From Selaginella tamariscina (lineage: Eukaryota > Streptophyta > Lycopodiopsida > Selaginellales > Selaginellaceae): 64,000 nucleotides of DNA. The position numbers and the translations under genes were made by a program. A model generated the notes under the pieces. It saw nothing but the letters and a program-made list of their open reading frames with translations. It was not told the origin of the DNA and searched no databases. Position 1 is the first letter of the stretch. Every line of letters starts with the position of its first letter. Shown piece by piece: positions 24,222 to 36,799 of this stretch. The stretch spans positions 319,348-383,347 of the forward strand of contig PUQB01000041.1 in NCBI GenBank assembly GCA_003024785.1. Reading direction: 5' to 3'.

Positions 24222-27200
24222 ATGGCGGCCGATGACGACGATGTGGTGGTTCTCAGAGCTACAGGGGAGACTCTGCCGAATGGACCTCTTGACGCAGGTG
24301 GCAATGGCGTTGTGTATTTGTTAGCGACGCCTGCTCAAGCTGCAAGTGGGGAGTCTCTTTTATCATTCTTGAAGAATCCCGAGGAAGGCTATGTACTCAA
24401 AGAAATCAAAGGGAAACGGTATGCGTGGAAGCCGCTAACCCCAGATCTGCAGGTCGTGCCAAGAGTGGCTCATGATATTCATGTGTTTCTTATCAAAGGT
24501 AATAGTTTTGTGCTCTGTATCTTTCATTCTGTTCTTGATTCTTGATAGGGTTTTTTGTTTATTTTTGCAGCCCCTCCTGCGACCACCGGTGGAGCATCAG
24601 GTACCCAATATTCTTCCAAAACATTATCTGGTTTTGTGCTTGTGTGCCTCCTTGCCATGCCCTCATAGACCACCAGATCCAGGGCCCTTGTTTTCCATGA
24701 ATTTGTTATTGCGTTATAGGAAGGATTGTCTTGTGTGTGTGGCTATGGCTCCTTTTGCATCTGTGTTTTTGCCCCTGCGCAATTTGCATTATAGGTTCTT
24801 GCACTTGACTTTAATGTCCGTGGGCTGTTTGGTCCATGTGGCTGTCTCACTCTCGAGTCTCTAGGTAGTGAATGGACGGACGATCAACGGAGGGTGGACC
24901 ATCTCGTGGCTAAGTTCGGACAAAGGCTTCGCGAGGCAAGGCAGATCGATCGAGCTACTCTGCGGACTGAAGATGGCGAGCTACCGGAGAGCATTGCGGA
25001 TCCCGGGGCTTACTTTGTTATAAGAGGCAGGAGAAAGACTATGAAGAGTTTGATTAGAGCAGGTGCAAGTATCTACAGGGCTTTTAGAAATACAGAGGGT
25101 GAAGATCAGTACAAACGGGGAGTCTTTTTGCACATGGCTGTGGCTTATCCGGGCGCTGGCAAGTCAACGATCGGGAATGACTTTCCCAGGATTCTTAGGG
25201 ACATATGGGAGTCGGACATGCCATGGGTGGACAGTATACTGGATGATGCTTTCAAGGGGGCCGAAGAAGGAGAACAGGCCGAGTATAAGGCAATGGTGCA
25301 AGTGTCTTTGGGGTTGGGTTTCGAATTATGCATGTACCACAATCTAGTGGTAACCAACTGTGGTGGGTTGCTTCCCAAGGAAGCAGGCTTAGAAGCAGCA
25401 CAGGTTCTGGCATTGAGAGCTTTGCATGGTGCCCTTTGTACTCCAAGAAGTGATTACCAGTACACGGAGCTGTTGGGGGAGTTGCCAGAGGGCGTGAAGG
25501 TGGCTCTGACGTTGCAAGATGTTGTAAGCTTCATTCGGGAAGTGTTGCTGCCTAAGGACGATCGACTTATCCTTCTTTCTTGGTTCTTCGATGAACTAAA
25601 CGCGGCTGCTTGCACGCGAACAGGCCAAGTGGTAACTGTTGGGATAGCGACTTGGGCTCAAGACATGTTATCTGAGTTTGTGAGCTGGATGTATAATAAC
25701 AGAAGCGGGAACACGTTTATTGTGGTTGGAGGAGCTACGACCAGGTTTTCGGCTTCCAGTTTGTGCTATACCAAGTCAGGTAGAGCGAAAGCTCATTTTG
25801 TTGAATTGAGACCCTTAACTCCAGATGAAGCCACCGAAGTTATTGAGGTCTTCTGCAGCAGGCTTTTCAACAAGCCAAGAGAGCCTTGTCCAGGTTGGAT
25901 GCAATTGTTGTTGGACATGTCTGGTGGGGTTCCCAGAATGATTCAGTTGCTCATCAGAGCTGTTGTGACAGTTGATGCAAAAGGCAAGATGTCCAGATCC
26001 GTCTTGCAGAATTGCTTGAGCATGGAGACAATGACAAAGGGGGATTTGGAGGAAGTCATAGGAAACTGGATTGGTCTCTGTGGCAGCGCTGACTTCTTTA
26101 CTGATTATACATCACCACTTAAGCTCCCACTTCTTATGGCAGCCCTGAGGACATCACTTCTGGGGACTGAGGTTACCAGACGCACAAGAGTCCTGCCTTT
26201 AACGTTTGAAGACATGAACGATGAGTATGGGCACCTGGAGGGACAAGGTGTGGTAGCACTCTGTTCCACTGTAGGTGGCATTGTCGGCGATGAGGATGTT
26301 GATAAACGTGCATATTCAACTTTTGGTGAGCGGCTCGAGCGAGTAAGATTCCCACCTGTTTTGTTCTTCTACCTAATGAGGAAGAATAGCACACAACCTG
26401 GATTGTTGCAAGCGTTTTCCAGTAGTTGGAAGGTCAAAGAAGTTGCAGATCTCTTCATCATTCGTCTCAACGTCTGGTTGTACTGGCTGACTTTAGCACC
26501 ACAACCCCCTGACCGCTGGGCATTTACGCTCCAAGAGATTATGCCTTTGGAGTGGAGCATACCGCCGATGCTTGCTAGGAAGAAGTTCAAGCTTGTTGGA
26601 GACATTGAAAAGCACAAAAAATAGGCAAGTTGAAGTCTTTTGCATTCTTGAAGAAGTGCCTGCTTAAGAATCCCGGTTGTGCATTTTTTTCGGGATCTGG
26701 AAACTCCGGCAGTGACAGTTTGTGTTTGCTGGAAGAGGTGGCTACTGGGCTTGCGACGTACATGTTCGTTGAAAGTAAACTAATCACTGATGCACTAAAG
26801 CGACACCTGTGGATTTTGTAAAGATTCGGGCGAAAGCTGTGAAAGGATTAAAGTTGCTTGTCAACTTTAAACAAAATGAGGTGGATGAAGAGGCAGTAAC
26901 GCTTGAACATGTGGATGTGGACGTTCTGGAGCGGAAGAAGCAAAAACTTGAAATCTGGTACGATGATGCTTGGCTTATGGAAGAACTTGGTATTGAGTTG
27001 AGCGAGGATGATGAAAGTGATGGAGAAGACGATGAGGATATATAACGATGAAAGTGATGGAGAAGACGATGAGGATAAAGACGCTGGAGAAGGTGATGCT
27101 GGTGACAAGTGGCTATCTCTCTCTCAGACTATCTGGGTCTACATGACGGATCAAAGTGTTCTTGAGGAAGTTAGGAAGGTACATCAGAAACGTGTGGTGT

Positions 27201-27304
27201 CCAAGAAGAATGATGACTTGGTGAAGTCCATGATCATCGGAGCGACTTACCCGCGAGGGAGTTCGTGGGACTGCGCTGGAGACTCCGCCGTTGTGTTTCT
27301 GTTC
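24222..27304 (+). pseudogene. Crinkler (CRN)-like protein: header, P-loop NTPase, PD-(D/E)xK-like C-terminus; broken 3' part
   Basis: Three exons join cleanly (24222-24498, 24571-24600, 24865-26624) into 688 codons. The first exon (VVVLRATGETL ... HDIHVFLIKG, followed by APP) has the layout of CRN headers. The NTPase shows a Walker A loop (AYPGAGKST, near residue 196) and a Walker B-like LILLSWFFDELNA (near residue 336). The stop at 26622 follows an A6 run. One base of shift restores FLKKCLLKNPGC, then GSDS and FVESKL (26630-26790), a D...ExK pattern like the restriction-endonuclease fold of CRN proteins. Further breaks occur near 26800 and at a tandem duplication of an acidic tract near 27005-27075, then the remainder to 27304. 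CRN/RHS-type proteins are known from oomycetes, fungi, protists and some plants, some being cell-death-inducing effectors. Whether the 688-residue NTPase part alone is functional is unknown. Confidence 0.78.
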
Positions 27305-27655
27305 TGAGGGTCAATTTGTGAAGGAAAATTAATACCAAGAAAATATATAATCTGTAATTGTGTAAATGTGTGCATGTTTCCTCGTCACCATAGAACCTAC
27401 ACATCCCATAAAACGAGTGTATATTGCATGCACACGCACGCGCGTGCGTGTTAAGTTGTTTTCGTTGGTTATGTACAGTGTACAGTTATATAAGATAGAT
27501 TTATGATTAACTTGAATAATTACAAGAATAACATTTCTTACAAAAGCCACCGAGGACCACCTGTGCAAATCCTACAGGCTTGATACCAAAAAAAACTAAT
27601 TTTTTTTTAAAAAACACTAAAATGTGAAGGGGAAAAAAGAAGTAAAACCAACACT

Positions 27656-27935
27656 TTACAAACTTCTATAGCAACATGAAATATGAAATATATACACAAA
27701 TATGAAACTCTGTGAAGGACTTAAAGAGTTAACCATTGTGGAAAAATATATTTACCATCTTCACATGCGGTACACATTCCCCAGTATTTACCATTAAGTT
27801 GAATAATATTTAAGATTAATTCTTTTAAAGTCCTTTTATATGTATTTTCAACCGTAACCTCATATTTATACTCAACTTGACCTTTGTATGTCCATGATCC
27901 AACAACCTTCTGTGTGACTCTCACCCCTTTCTCAC
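27656..27935 (-). pseudogene. CBM49-like cellulose-binding domain exon, frameshifted
   Basis: Minus-strand exon with acceptor TTTTAACAG|GTGAG at 27936. It reads GEKGVRVTQKVVGSWTYKG, then YKYEVTVENTYKRTL, LNIIQLNGKYWGM and YIFPQWLTL, then TAA at 27721. CBM49 domains end plant class C GH9 endoglucanases and have the order Q-x-x-x-SW-x-x-x-G, Y-x-Y-x-V-x-V-x-N, L-x-G-x-x-WG, Y-x-F/LP-x-W. All are present. CBM49 continues after the Trp segment with a SL(P)xxxSxxFVY stretch; that stretch is seen here one base out of frame (SLSPSQSFIFVYIFH, ending at TAA 27656-27658). So one base is missing near 27725, or there is a sequence error. No GH9 catalytic exons are visible upstream within several kb. It is a stray domain or a gene remnant. 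Confidence 0.72.
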
Positions 27936-27939
27936 CTGT

Positions 27940-29915
27940 TAAAACAAAGTTTAGTTATTTTGATAAGTTACTGTCATAACCCATGCATAATTTCATTTAA
28001 TAACTATATAAAACTATTAAAAGATAATTAAGTTTATAATTAATAAAGATATTAAATTTTTCTTTATTACATTTTATAGCTTCCTTATTTATTGTAATAT
28101 AAGTGTTTCTAATTTTGATACTATTGTCATAGTTAATAATAATTTAATCATACATTTACTATGATAAGTTACTGTCGTAGTTAACGCACACATACACACA
28201 CAGCGGCCCATGCCATGCGGCCTTTGGTGACTTAAATCACAATATAATTGTTAATAATAAATATATTAGTACATATACATATGCATATATGTACATATAT
28301 GCACATAATACCCATTGTATACACGTGTATGTCAGCACACGCGCACACGAATCTAACCTGTATTAAGTAAGTAAATGTTGAACTAGAATCTCTCTCTCTT
28401 GTTGAGTATTTATTTGTGTTTTATCTGACAAGGATCTTGATTTAGATATTATACATAGCTATATGTCTATGTATATATTCACATGTATGTACGTAAATAT
28501 GCATAAAGACGTGCATCTAAGAGGCTACTTACTCAAAACAAAACAAAGAAGGCACGTCATATACATCCATAGATGTATTATATATAAAATGTATTCACAT
28601 ACAGCGTCTATATACATGCATGTATTCATCTATTCATATATATGTATACACACATATATTATGCATGTATTCCATTTAAGTATATATGCATCATTTATAA
28701 TATAGAGATATAAGGCAATACATATATAGAGAACATTGTGTGTGTGTGTGTGTGTGAAATAGAGAGAGAGAGAGAGATTCTATGCAAAATATGTGCAATG
28801 TAAAAGTATAGATTGTACATAAGGATATACATACACACAAACACATATACAGCCATTTAAAAATTTATATCTTTTATAAGTTTGATATATAACGTTACCT
28901 ATGATAAATAATAAAATCCTTTATTATTATTATAATGATTAGTTATACTTTTCAGTCGAATTGATATATCATGGTCTCCCTTGTTTTATTAAACTTAAGA
29001 GTAAGAGCACATAGATAAATAGAGAGAGAGAGTAATTATATAGTAGTTGTCTATTGGCAAGGGCACTAGTTATGCCACAAGCATGAACTACCAAATGGAC
29101 CTTCTTAAAGTATATGTACTAATAATTATATAAAATGTGAATTATGCAGTAACTCATCCATTTATTGTGTGTGTGTGTGTGCACAAGTGCATAGTGTTTG
29201 GCCAAGTTATCTTTGATCAACAAACTCATACAATTCTGATAAATCCATTATACTTAAAGGAATGTGTAGTTTATTAAAGCTATTAAATTATTAATAAAAA
29301 ATATTATAACATTAGAGTTACTAGAATACTTTAAAAGAAATTTAAATTGAAAATAATGTTATTGTGAACTTCAAGTTGGGTCCATTTAGGAGAAAATGTA
29401 ACATTTGCACTGATTTTTTGAAATATTATTATTATCAAACTTCCATTTAGTTTATAAGTGTCAAGAGAGTTAATATCTATTTTACATGCAAAACTTACAA
29501 TAAAGAATTTCATATCAAATGCGTAGAGAGAATTTAAATAACCTAAGGAAATCCAACCTGGAGTTTACATGAGTACTGTAGACTTTTAAAATGTAATTAA
29601 TTAAACATATATATTGCAATATAATATTTCAAGCCAATCTTGAAATTATAATACATATGTATATCCTTTCGTTAGCAAATATTTCAGATATAATATAGAT
29701 TGAATAAGAATGTATTTGTATATATATATAATAAAATATAAATTAATTATAAAGCTTTTTAAAGTTTTGAATATATATATATATTATCATATTTCTATTT
29801 ATATAGTAAACTAGAATAAATCTTTAAAAAATTTCAAGAAAACTTTATGATTAATTTATAATTTATTTCAAAATGTAATCAATTAAATATATAGATTGCA
29901 ATATAATATAATTGG
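27940..29915. other. AT-rich intergenic DNA
   Basis: No gene seen upstream of the CBM49-like exon. It contains (GT)n at about 28737-28755 and 29167-29180, (GA)n near 28762-28775, and tetranucleotide-like GTAT/CATA runs. Confidence 0.55.
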
Positions 29916-29920
29916 TTTAC

Positions 29921-30410
29921 GGGAAAATTACATTTATACCCCTGAAATTTATTATATTTACATATATATCTCTAAAAAATTTATATTTACATATATACCC
30001 CTTAAAAAGTTATAATTTACATATATATCCTTGAAAAACTTGAATCATAATATTTTAACTTTTAAAATAAAATATTAATTAAAATATATTTTTAATTCAT
30101 AATATATTACAAATGAAATAATTAAGTGTTAAATGTCAAAAAGTTATCATAGTAAAAAATAAAATGTTTTTAAAAATAATTATATTATATTGTGATATAT
30201 ATGTTTAAGAGGTTGTATTTTGGACCTAAATAGAATATAATACAAATTAATTATAAATTTTTATTGATTTTTTAAAAATGTTTTTTAATTTTTAATTTTA
30301 AAATTTATGAAAGTTTAAATTGAAGTTTCAGGGGTATATATGTAAATATAAACTTTTAAAGATATATATGTAAATATGATAAATTTCAGGGGTATAAATA
30401 TAATTTTCCC
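29921..30410. mobile_element. MITE-like element with about 85-bp terminal inverted repeats
   Basis: The left end GGGAAAATTACATTTATACC (29921) is mirrored by the right end (...GGTATAAATATAATTTTCCC, 30410). The inverted arms extend about 85 bp (29921-30005 and 30326-30410) with few mismatches and include repeated TTTACATATATACCCC words. The total is 490 bp with no coding capacity. I cannot see a convincing target-site duplication. A half-copy occurs at about 18367-18430. Confidence 0.72.
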
Positions 30411-31361
30411 TTGTTTTAAAAATATGATATTTCTTAACATTTGCTATTATGATGTTTTTACATTTAATAATAAATAAACTTCATTTAATTTAATTATAAA
30501 TATGTTATAAGTTAAATACATATCTTTATTAAGTATTATTATTTTAAAATCATAATAAAACTCAAGTTTGCTAATTAATCTTATATTTGTTTTTACAACA
30601 CAAATGCATACAACGATTGACCATTATTTTGACTATATAGAAAGTACATAAAACCAGTGATTAAATCTGTAGTCGAAAAATGCTACGAAATATTTAATTA
30701 CTAATCTAATTACTAATCTAGTTTAATTATTAATCCATAACATTTTTTGACTATGGCATATATCACTACATAAAATTGAAAAATGCTATAAAAATTAAAT
30801 GGGAATTTCATTTGATTTTGTAAATATTAAATAGAATAATCACTCAATGTAGTTAAATAACTACCCGACTTTTAAACTTGTCTTTGAAATTAAGTGTTAA
30901 TATATATATGAAGTGTGTGTGTGAGAGAGAGTGTTTCACCATTATATGTAACACTCTTAAAGAATTCATGCACACACATGCTTATTCTAATGGACCAAAG
31001 TTTCTAATTAAAATCCTCATCATGACATGTGTATGTACGTGTGCATGTATGTATATATATAAATTATATATGTGCACTTATACGCATTCATGTTTAAACA
31101 CGTATTTTATAAAAGTGAAACCTTGGATTGGTCCATGAGAAGTAGCCTATCGATTGAACATCCATTTACCTCCCCATGAAACATGATGTAAAAGTTTAGT
31201 GTTATACCACAAACATAAATATGCATACGGGTGTATTTATGTGTATGTGTTACTAACGATTAAAGAATATTTGAAGTACAATTGAAGTACAACTTCTTTT
31301 ATTGCAATTTCAATTAGATTTTAAGAAGCTCGTGGCATTTGTATTTGACGGAGCTTCTTTA
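30411..31361. other. AT-rich intergenic DNA
   Basis: No gene seen. The only notable content is short (GT)n/(GA)n runs near 30905-30930. Confidence 0.5.
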
Positions 31362-34184
31362 GTACTAGAGCATGTAAATCATGTCATTGGAGAGGGAATT
31401 GTTTTTGGAGGTTTTTCATTATTGCCTTTAATTTTAAAGTTTAATTTATGTTTATTAAAATATTATTATTTAGAATTAAAGTTTAAATCATAAAGACTTT
31501 TATTATTTGGGATAACTCTATTATTATTGAATCAAGCTAGATTTAAAATTGTTTACTTTGTACCTTTTTGGTGTGTGTGTGTAGAATGATTTTATATTTA
31601 TGAATAATTATTTTAATCTTATAGATTTGCATATGAATATTCTTATTTTTTGTGGTTGGACATTTTAATTTTATTATCTTTTTATCATTGAATGTTCTTA
31701 TTATCCTTTTGTAATTCGAATTAAATATTTTTATTCTTATTGTTATATTTTGTAGTTTTTACTTTTTTGAAAAAAAAATTTTAAAAATATTAAATTTTTG
31801 GTTTGATTGTTTTAGTAAAGAGTGTTTTATTAAAGTAATTAAGGTAATTATGATGGTGGACAATAACGATAGTACCTAAATTTATTGTGATTTTATAAAC
31901 ACTACTTGAAAAACTAGGATATGTGAATTGAAAACAATTCATATAACTTGTTTTTATAGTGGAAATTTTTTCTTTTATAATCAAGATATGTGTGAAATGG
32001 TGGCTATAAATGTAATGTATTGTTTTGAAAAATAATGATGATTATAAATGTAATGTTTTGTTTTAAAAAATAATAATTACATGAAAAATTGGCATCGCCA
32101 CATTTCTATGACATTAAGGCTATAAACATAATGCATCATTTCTAAAAATAATATATTATAAGAAAAATAGAAATCACCATGAGTTAGTTTCTTAATTAAA
32201 CAAACACAATAAAGTTAATATATTTCTTATTATTTTTTGAGGTCATGTGATTATTATAGTTGTCTTGGACACACGATTGTATATTAAGGTTTAATCAAAA
32301 CTAAGTTAACACACTTAAAAATGATAATTCTCATAAAGAATTAAATAATAATAACACATTCAATCTCAGTATGTTCCACGACATTCAGATAAATATTTAA
32401 GGGCAGTACTTTGAGTTACTTTTATTTGATTTCATTATTGTATGATACAGATGGAACTCTTTATAATTTAATTCACTTCTTAAAAGTTTTATATGTTTAA
32501 ATATTTAATGTAAACCAACTTCTTATTTAAATTAATATAAAATTCTATGTAAGTATATACACACAGCAACATTCCTACAAAACAAACAAACCCTTTTTAA
32601 CTATCACTTGCACACATTAAACTTTTCATAACTTTCAAGATTAACAATACAAAAGTTTTAATAAATATGTTTGCATGTGTAAAAATCTTTTTCATATGTA
32701 TCACTCACTTCAAAATTAAGAAAATTACATTTAACATTTATATGTTTGGACTCCATTTGTAGGACAAGATCTCTTAATAAAGTCCATTGCATTTTAATTG
32801 TTGTAGCAAAGTGTATTAACCCTTAACAACTTCACCCAAATTAATAAGCAACCGTTTCAACTAAATCACTTTTTAAAATGTCATACTTATTGTTACATAT
32901 TCAACTTCTATAATAATAAAAACAAATTTATATTTTGTTTCTAAATTACGAAAATTATCTTAAGTATACACTAGCTTGACCCATTGGTTCAAAAAAAAGT
33001 ATTTATCACTCCTTATATAATCAATCTTAAAGTTAATATAATTGGTAAATACATCAAGACATATTTAAATATCTCCCCAATTTAAGTGTTAGAATTTACA
33101 TTTGTTAGCCAAATGAATTTACAATAAATGTAATGTCTAATCTAATACAATACCTAATATAAATAAACTCCTAACCAAACTATAATAATGAGACACATTT
33201 AAAAACTTTTTTAATTTATAACAAGTGGTACCTAAATTTATAACAAACACTATTTATTCATAAAAAAATTATTCTTTTGACATGCATGAGCTCTTTCATT
33301 ATTAATTATTTTTTATAAGAATTATCACTTTTAAGTGTGTTAACTTGATTTAAATTAAACTTTAATATACAATTGTGTCCAAGACAATCATAATTTCCAC
33401 ATGACCTCGGAAAATAAAAAGAAATATATGTAAAATATGTAAATTGTAATAACTTGATTGTATTGGCTTCACTAAAAAACTAATTCGTGGTAATTTTTAA
33501 TTTTTTTTGGAATTATTATTTAAAAAAATGATACATTATATATATAGCCTCAATGTCATTTTAATGTGGTGATGTTAATTTTTCTTTTAATTATTATTTT
33601 TTGAAACGATGCATTACATTTATAACTACCATTTCACACATCTTTATGACCATAAAGAAAACGTTTTTTAACTATAAGAACAAGTTATATGGATTGTTTT
33701 CAACTCACATACCCTTGTATTTTAAAAATAAGTATTGTTTAAAAACCACAATAAATTTAGGTACTACAGTTGTTATCACCTTCATAACTACCTTAATTCC
33801 TTTAATAAAACACTACTAATTAACAATCAAGCCTAGGATTAATATTCTTTTTACAAAAAAAAAAAGAGTAAAACTACAAAATATAAGAATATCTAGCTAA
33901 AAAAGTAGAAAATTATTTAATTACAAAAGAATAAGAATATCAATTTACAAAAAAATATAAAATCATTCATAACACACCTAACAAAATAATTTTAAATCTA
34001 ACTCGATTCAGTAATAATAGAGCTATCTCAAGTAACAAACTTTTATAATTTAAACTTTAATTTCAAATAACAATATGTTTAACAAACATAAATCAAACTT
34101 TATAATTCAAATATAATAACAAAAAGACTCCAAAAGCAATCTCAAATAAACCTTCTTAATCATATAATTTACATGCTCTAGTAC
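31362..34184. mobile_element. Foldback element: about 0.9-1.0 kb imperfect inverted arms around a 0.94 kb loop
   Basis: GTACTAGAGCATGTAAAT at 31362-31379 is mirrored at 34167-34184. Inside the arms further mirrored blocks occur in order, for example AGTGTTTTATTAAAG (31815) against the block near 33800, and TTAACACACTTAAAAATGAT (32304) against the block near 33325-33345. Arms run about 31362-32350 and 33290-34184, with a loop of about 940 bp. No transposase is visible. The layout fits a foldback-type non-autonomous DNA element or a large inverted duplication. Open frames inside are short and AT-driven. Confidence 0.75.
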
Positions 34185-35100
34185 CATATTAACATAAATT
34201 TAAATTAAGATAAAATGATAATATGTTGCATATTTTCTATTGCTTTCCTGGGGAGCTTATGGATGAGAATAATCCAAAGGAGCTTGACATAAAGATCAAG
34301 TTCGATACTAATAGCTTCCTTGTTAAAATTGATTTAGACTGCCTATTGAAACATAAAAATGTACTGCATTATGAATAATAAAGTGACAGTTTTAATACAA
34401 ATATGTCATATTCGTGAGTTGCAAGCATACAAAGTACATACTATATATATGTATGTAAATATATTTTAAATATATTAGTTTAAGAATTTGTTATAATATA
34501 AATTCTTGATGTCAACCTCCCATAGTGATAAACTAATACAAAACTAATTAATAATCATTTATACAAAACTCTTATATTCCTATGTATATAAAAATAAATA
34601 CACACATATACATACATACATACATATATATGTGTGTGTATACATATATGTGTGTGTGAATATATATATAAGTTTAAAAATTTTAATATTATTTTTTATA
34701 ATAATATTTTAATATTTATATATTTATACATGTATATGTGTCTACACACACTGGAATTTAAAGATAAATTCATTATATTAAGAATAACAATTAAGTTAAT
34801 TGCTCGATAAATTAAAATTACGTCTGAGTTAAGAATCACCAGGTTAATAATAATGACTAAGTTAAGGATAGTTAAAATTAAAAATAAATTTATTAATTTA
34901 AGTATAACAACTGAGTTAAGAATTTATTATTTTATACAATATTATTCAATAATTAAGCCCGTTGTGTACTAATAAGAATACACATATATATAAATATTAG
35001 TTACCTGAGCTTTAACCCTTTCCTAAGCAGGGTGACGGATTTCATAAACTTCTGTTGCTGCTTGAGATCTTCCACAAAAACACATCATTAAATACATTTG
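34185..35100. other. AT-rich intergenic DNA with one exon-like patch
   Basis: Nothing firm. Around 34240-34375 the plus strand is locally GC-richer and open (FPGELMDENNPKELDIKIKF), which looks like a lost exon, but I recognise no family and see no convincing splice pair. Confidence 0.4.
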
Positions 35101-35136
35101 TATACATACATGTATGTAGGAATTGTCTTACATTTT

Positions 35137-36077
35137 ACATGGCACCCAAGTCGTTCCCCCGGACTGAGCCCGTACATTGGATGGAGCTGAGTAGAGATTT
35201 GAGAGCGCAGTGTCTCTCTACATACAACATCTTGCAGGTTATCTCCCAAGGTCCCAATGTGTGTCAATTAGACTATATTACACTGCATCACTAGATTTTA
35301 AACATCGAACACATTATAACAAAAAACAATTAGAATTTAAACAAGCTTGTTAAAAGTTCCAAGTTTCACAATTTATATATAAGACTATGTATGTGTGTAT
35401 TGCAGGAAGTGTCTGTCAACCATACAGATCCAACCTGATTTACTGAAGGGCCTAACGATGGTTGTGGACTCAGTGCACGCATGCTTAAGCATGGGCTTAA
35501 AAATCTACACATAGAGTTCCCTCTCTGGTGAGAAATTTATGTTTTTGTAACAGGATATTAACTTCCAGGAAAGATATTATAGAGATCGAGACATGGTGGC
35601 AGCTACAATTAGGAAAGACAGTTGGAAAAGAATGGATCATTAGAACACAATGACTAGCAAGCTATTTGCAAGAGCAACAAGGTGTATATATGTGTGTGTG
35701 TGCTTACAAAATGATAATCAAGGTTTCTTTCACATTTCAATGTTGATGATTAACAAGTCGACTAGACGACTTTGTATGCTCTTAGAATGTCTAAATGAGA
35801 TCACTCAATTCTTTTTAGATCCTCCAAGGTACATGAGAAAAGAATTATATCTAAAATATGTCTTATGGCACAGGTTTGTGTTTGAGAAGAAACCAAGCCT
35901 TGAAAACTTCAAGATGGAAAATATGACCACATTAAAGTTTAAACATGGAATTAAGGTATGAAATCCTTCCTTATTCAGAGAACTTCCGCTGATCTGGAGT
36001 TTCCAGACCATGGCTGAAGACATTGATATGAATAACCACGTCAATAATGTGTCCTACATCAGCTTGCTGCTTCAGGT
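35137..36077 (+). pseudogene. Acyl-ACP thioesterase (FAT-type) pseudogene fragments
   Basis: Scattered plus-strand fragments read like an eroded plant acyl-ACP thioesterase, the plastid enzyme that releases fatty acids from acyl-ACP. In order: an eroded stretch at 35401-35525; a patch near 35570-35640 (ATIRKDSWKRMDH) at the family's charged GRNGMRRDW-like position; LFARATR (35660-35680); INKSTRRL and NEITQFFLDPP (35745-35830), resembling the MMNKETRRLSKIP...PYFLD segment; and DIDMNNHVNNVSYI (36016-36057), matching the family's D-x-D-x-N-x-HVNNVKYI catalytic block with its Asn and His. Stops and frame changes interrupt every segment, so no enzyme is made. 35137-35235 may be an upstream exon but is not clearly matched. 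The call rests mostly on the HVNNV block and the TRRL segment. Confidence 0.7.
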
Positions 36078-36799
36078 CTACACACACACACACACACACA
36101 CACACATGATGATATATAGTTTCTTTGACATTTACATAAATATATCAGGAGTTACGGCATGTCAGTTGAAATCTATCTCTCTAAAGTAGACGATGAAATT
36201 ATGTCAAAGTTTTTATTGCTGGCATCCTGTCTCTTCTTCTTTGCTAGATTTTAATCATGCATTAGAACTAGGTAAAGAGTTTACTGTGGAAGAATAAGAG
36301 AGAAAGTAGGATGTGCAATTATTTGCCTGAATTGTTCTTAGAATATTCTATGTAAGATTTGTTAGAATATTCACTAGTCGGCATGTGAGAATTAAAAACT
36401 ATTTATCATTAAAATAAACAAGACAAGCTTGGCTATGCTTCATGTTTCACAGTCGAAATATTATATATATATATATATATATATTCATGACTTATATTGA
36501 AAAAGATTAAGGTATTATATTGAAAATAAAATATGTAAATAAAAACTAATAAATATGATTAACTTACCTCTATAGGTATGTAAGTAATACATATGTACAT
36601 TTAATGTATTGTCAGTGTGTACATATGTATGCTTTTAATACTTATAAGATTAATATTTAATTTTGTTTTTAATTTGTGTAATTACTAATTACTGTGTATT
36701 TCTAAACACATAAATGTTATGTTAATATAATCATATATAATAGTTTAAATGCATATTCTCTCATATATGCAGGTTTTTTCATGATTAACATGAACTCAT

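Noticed and set aside
31302..31493. 63-codon frame (LDFKKLVAFVFDGASLVLEH...)
   Set aside because: It runs into the AT-rich foldback arm, has no partner exons, and resembles no family.
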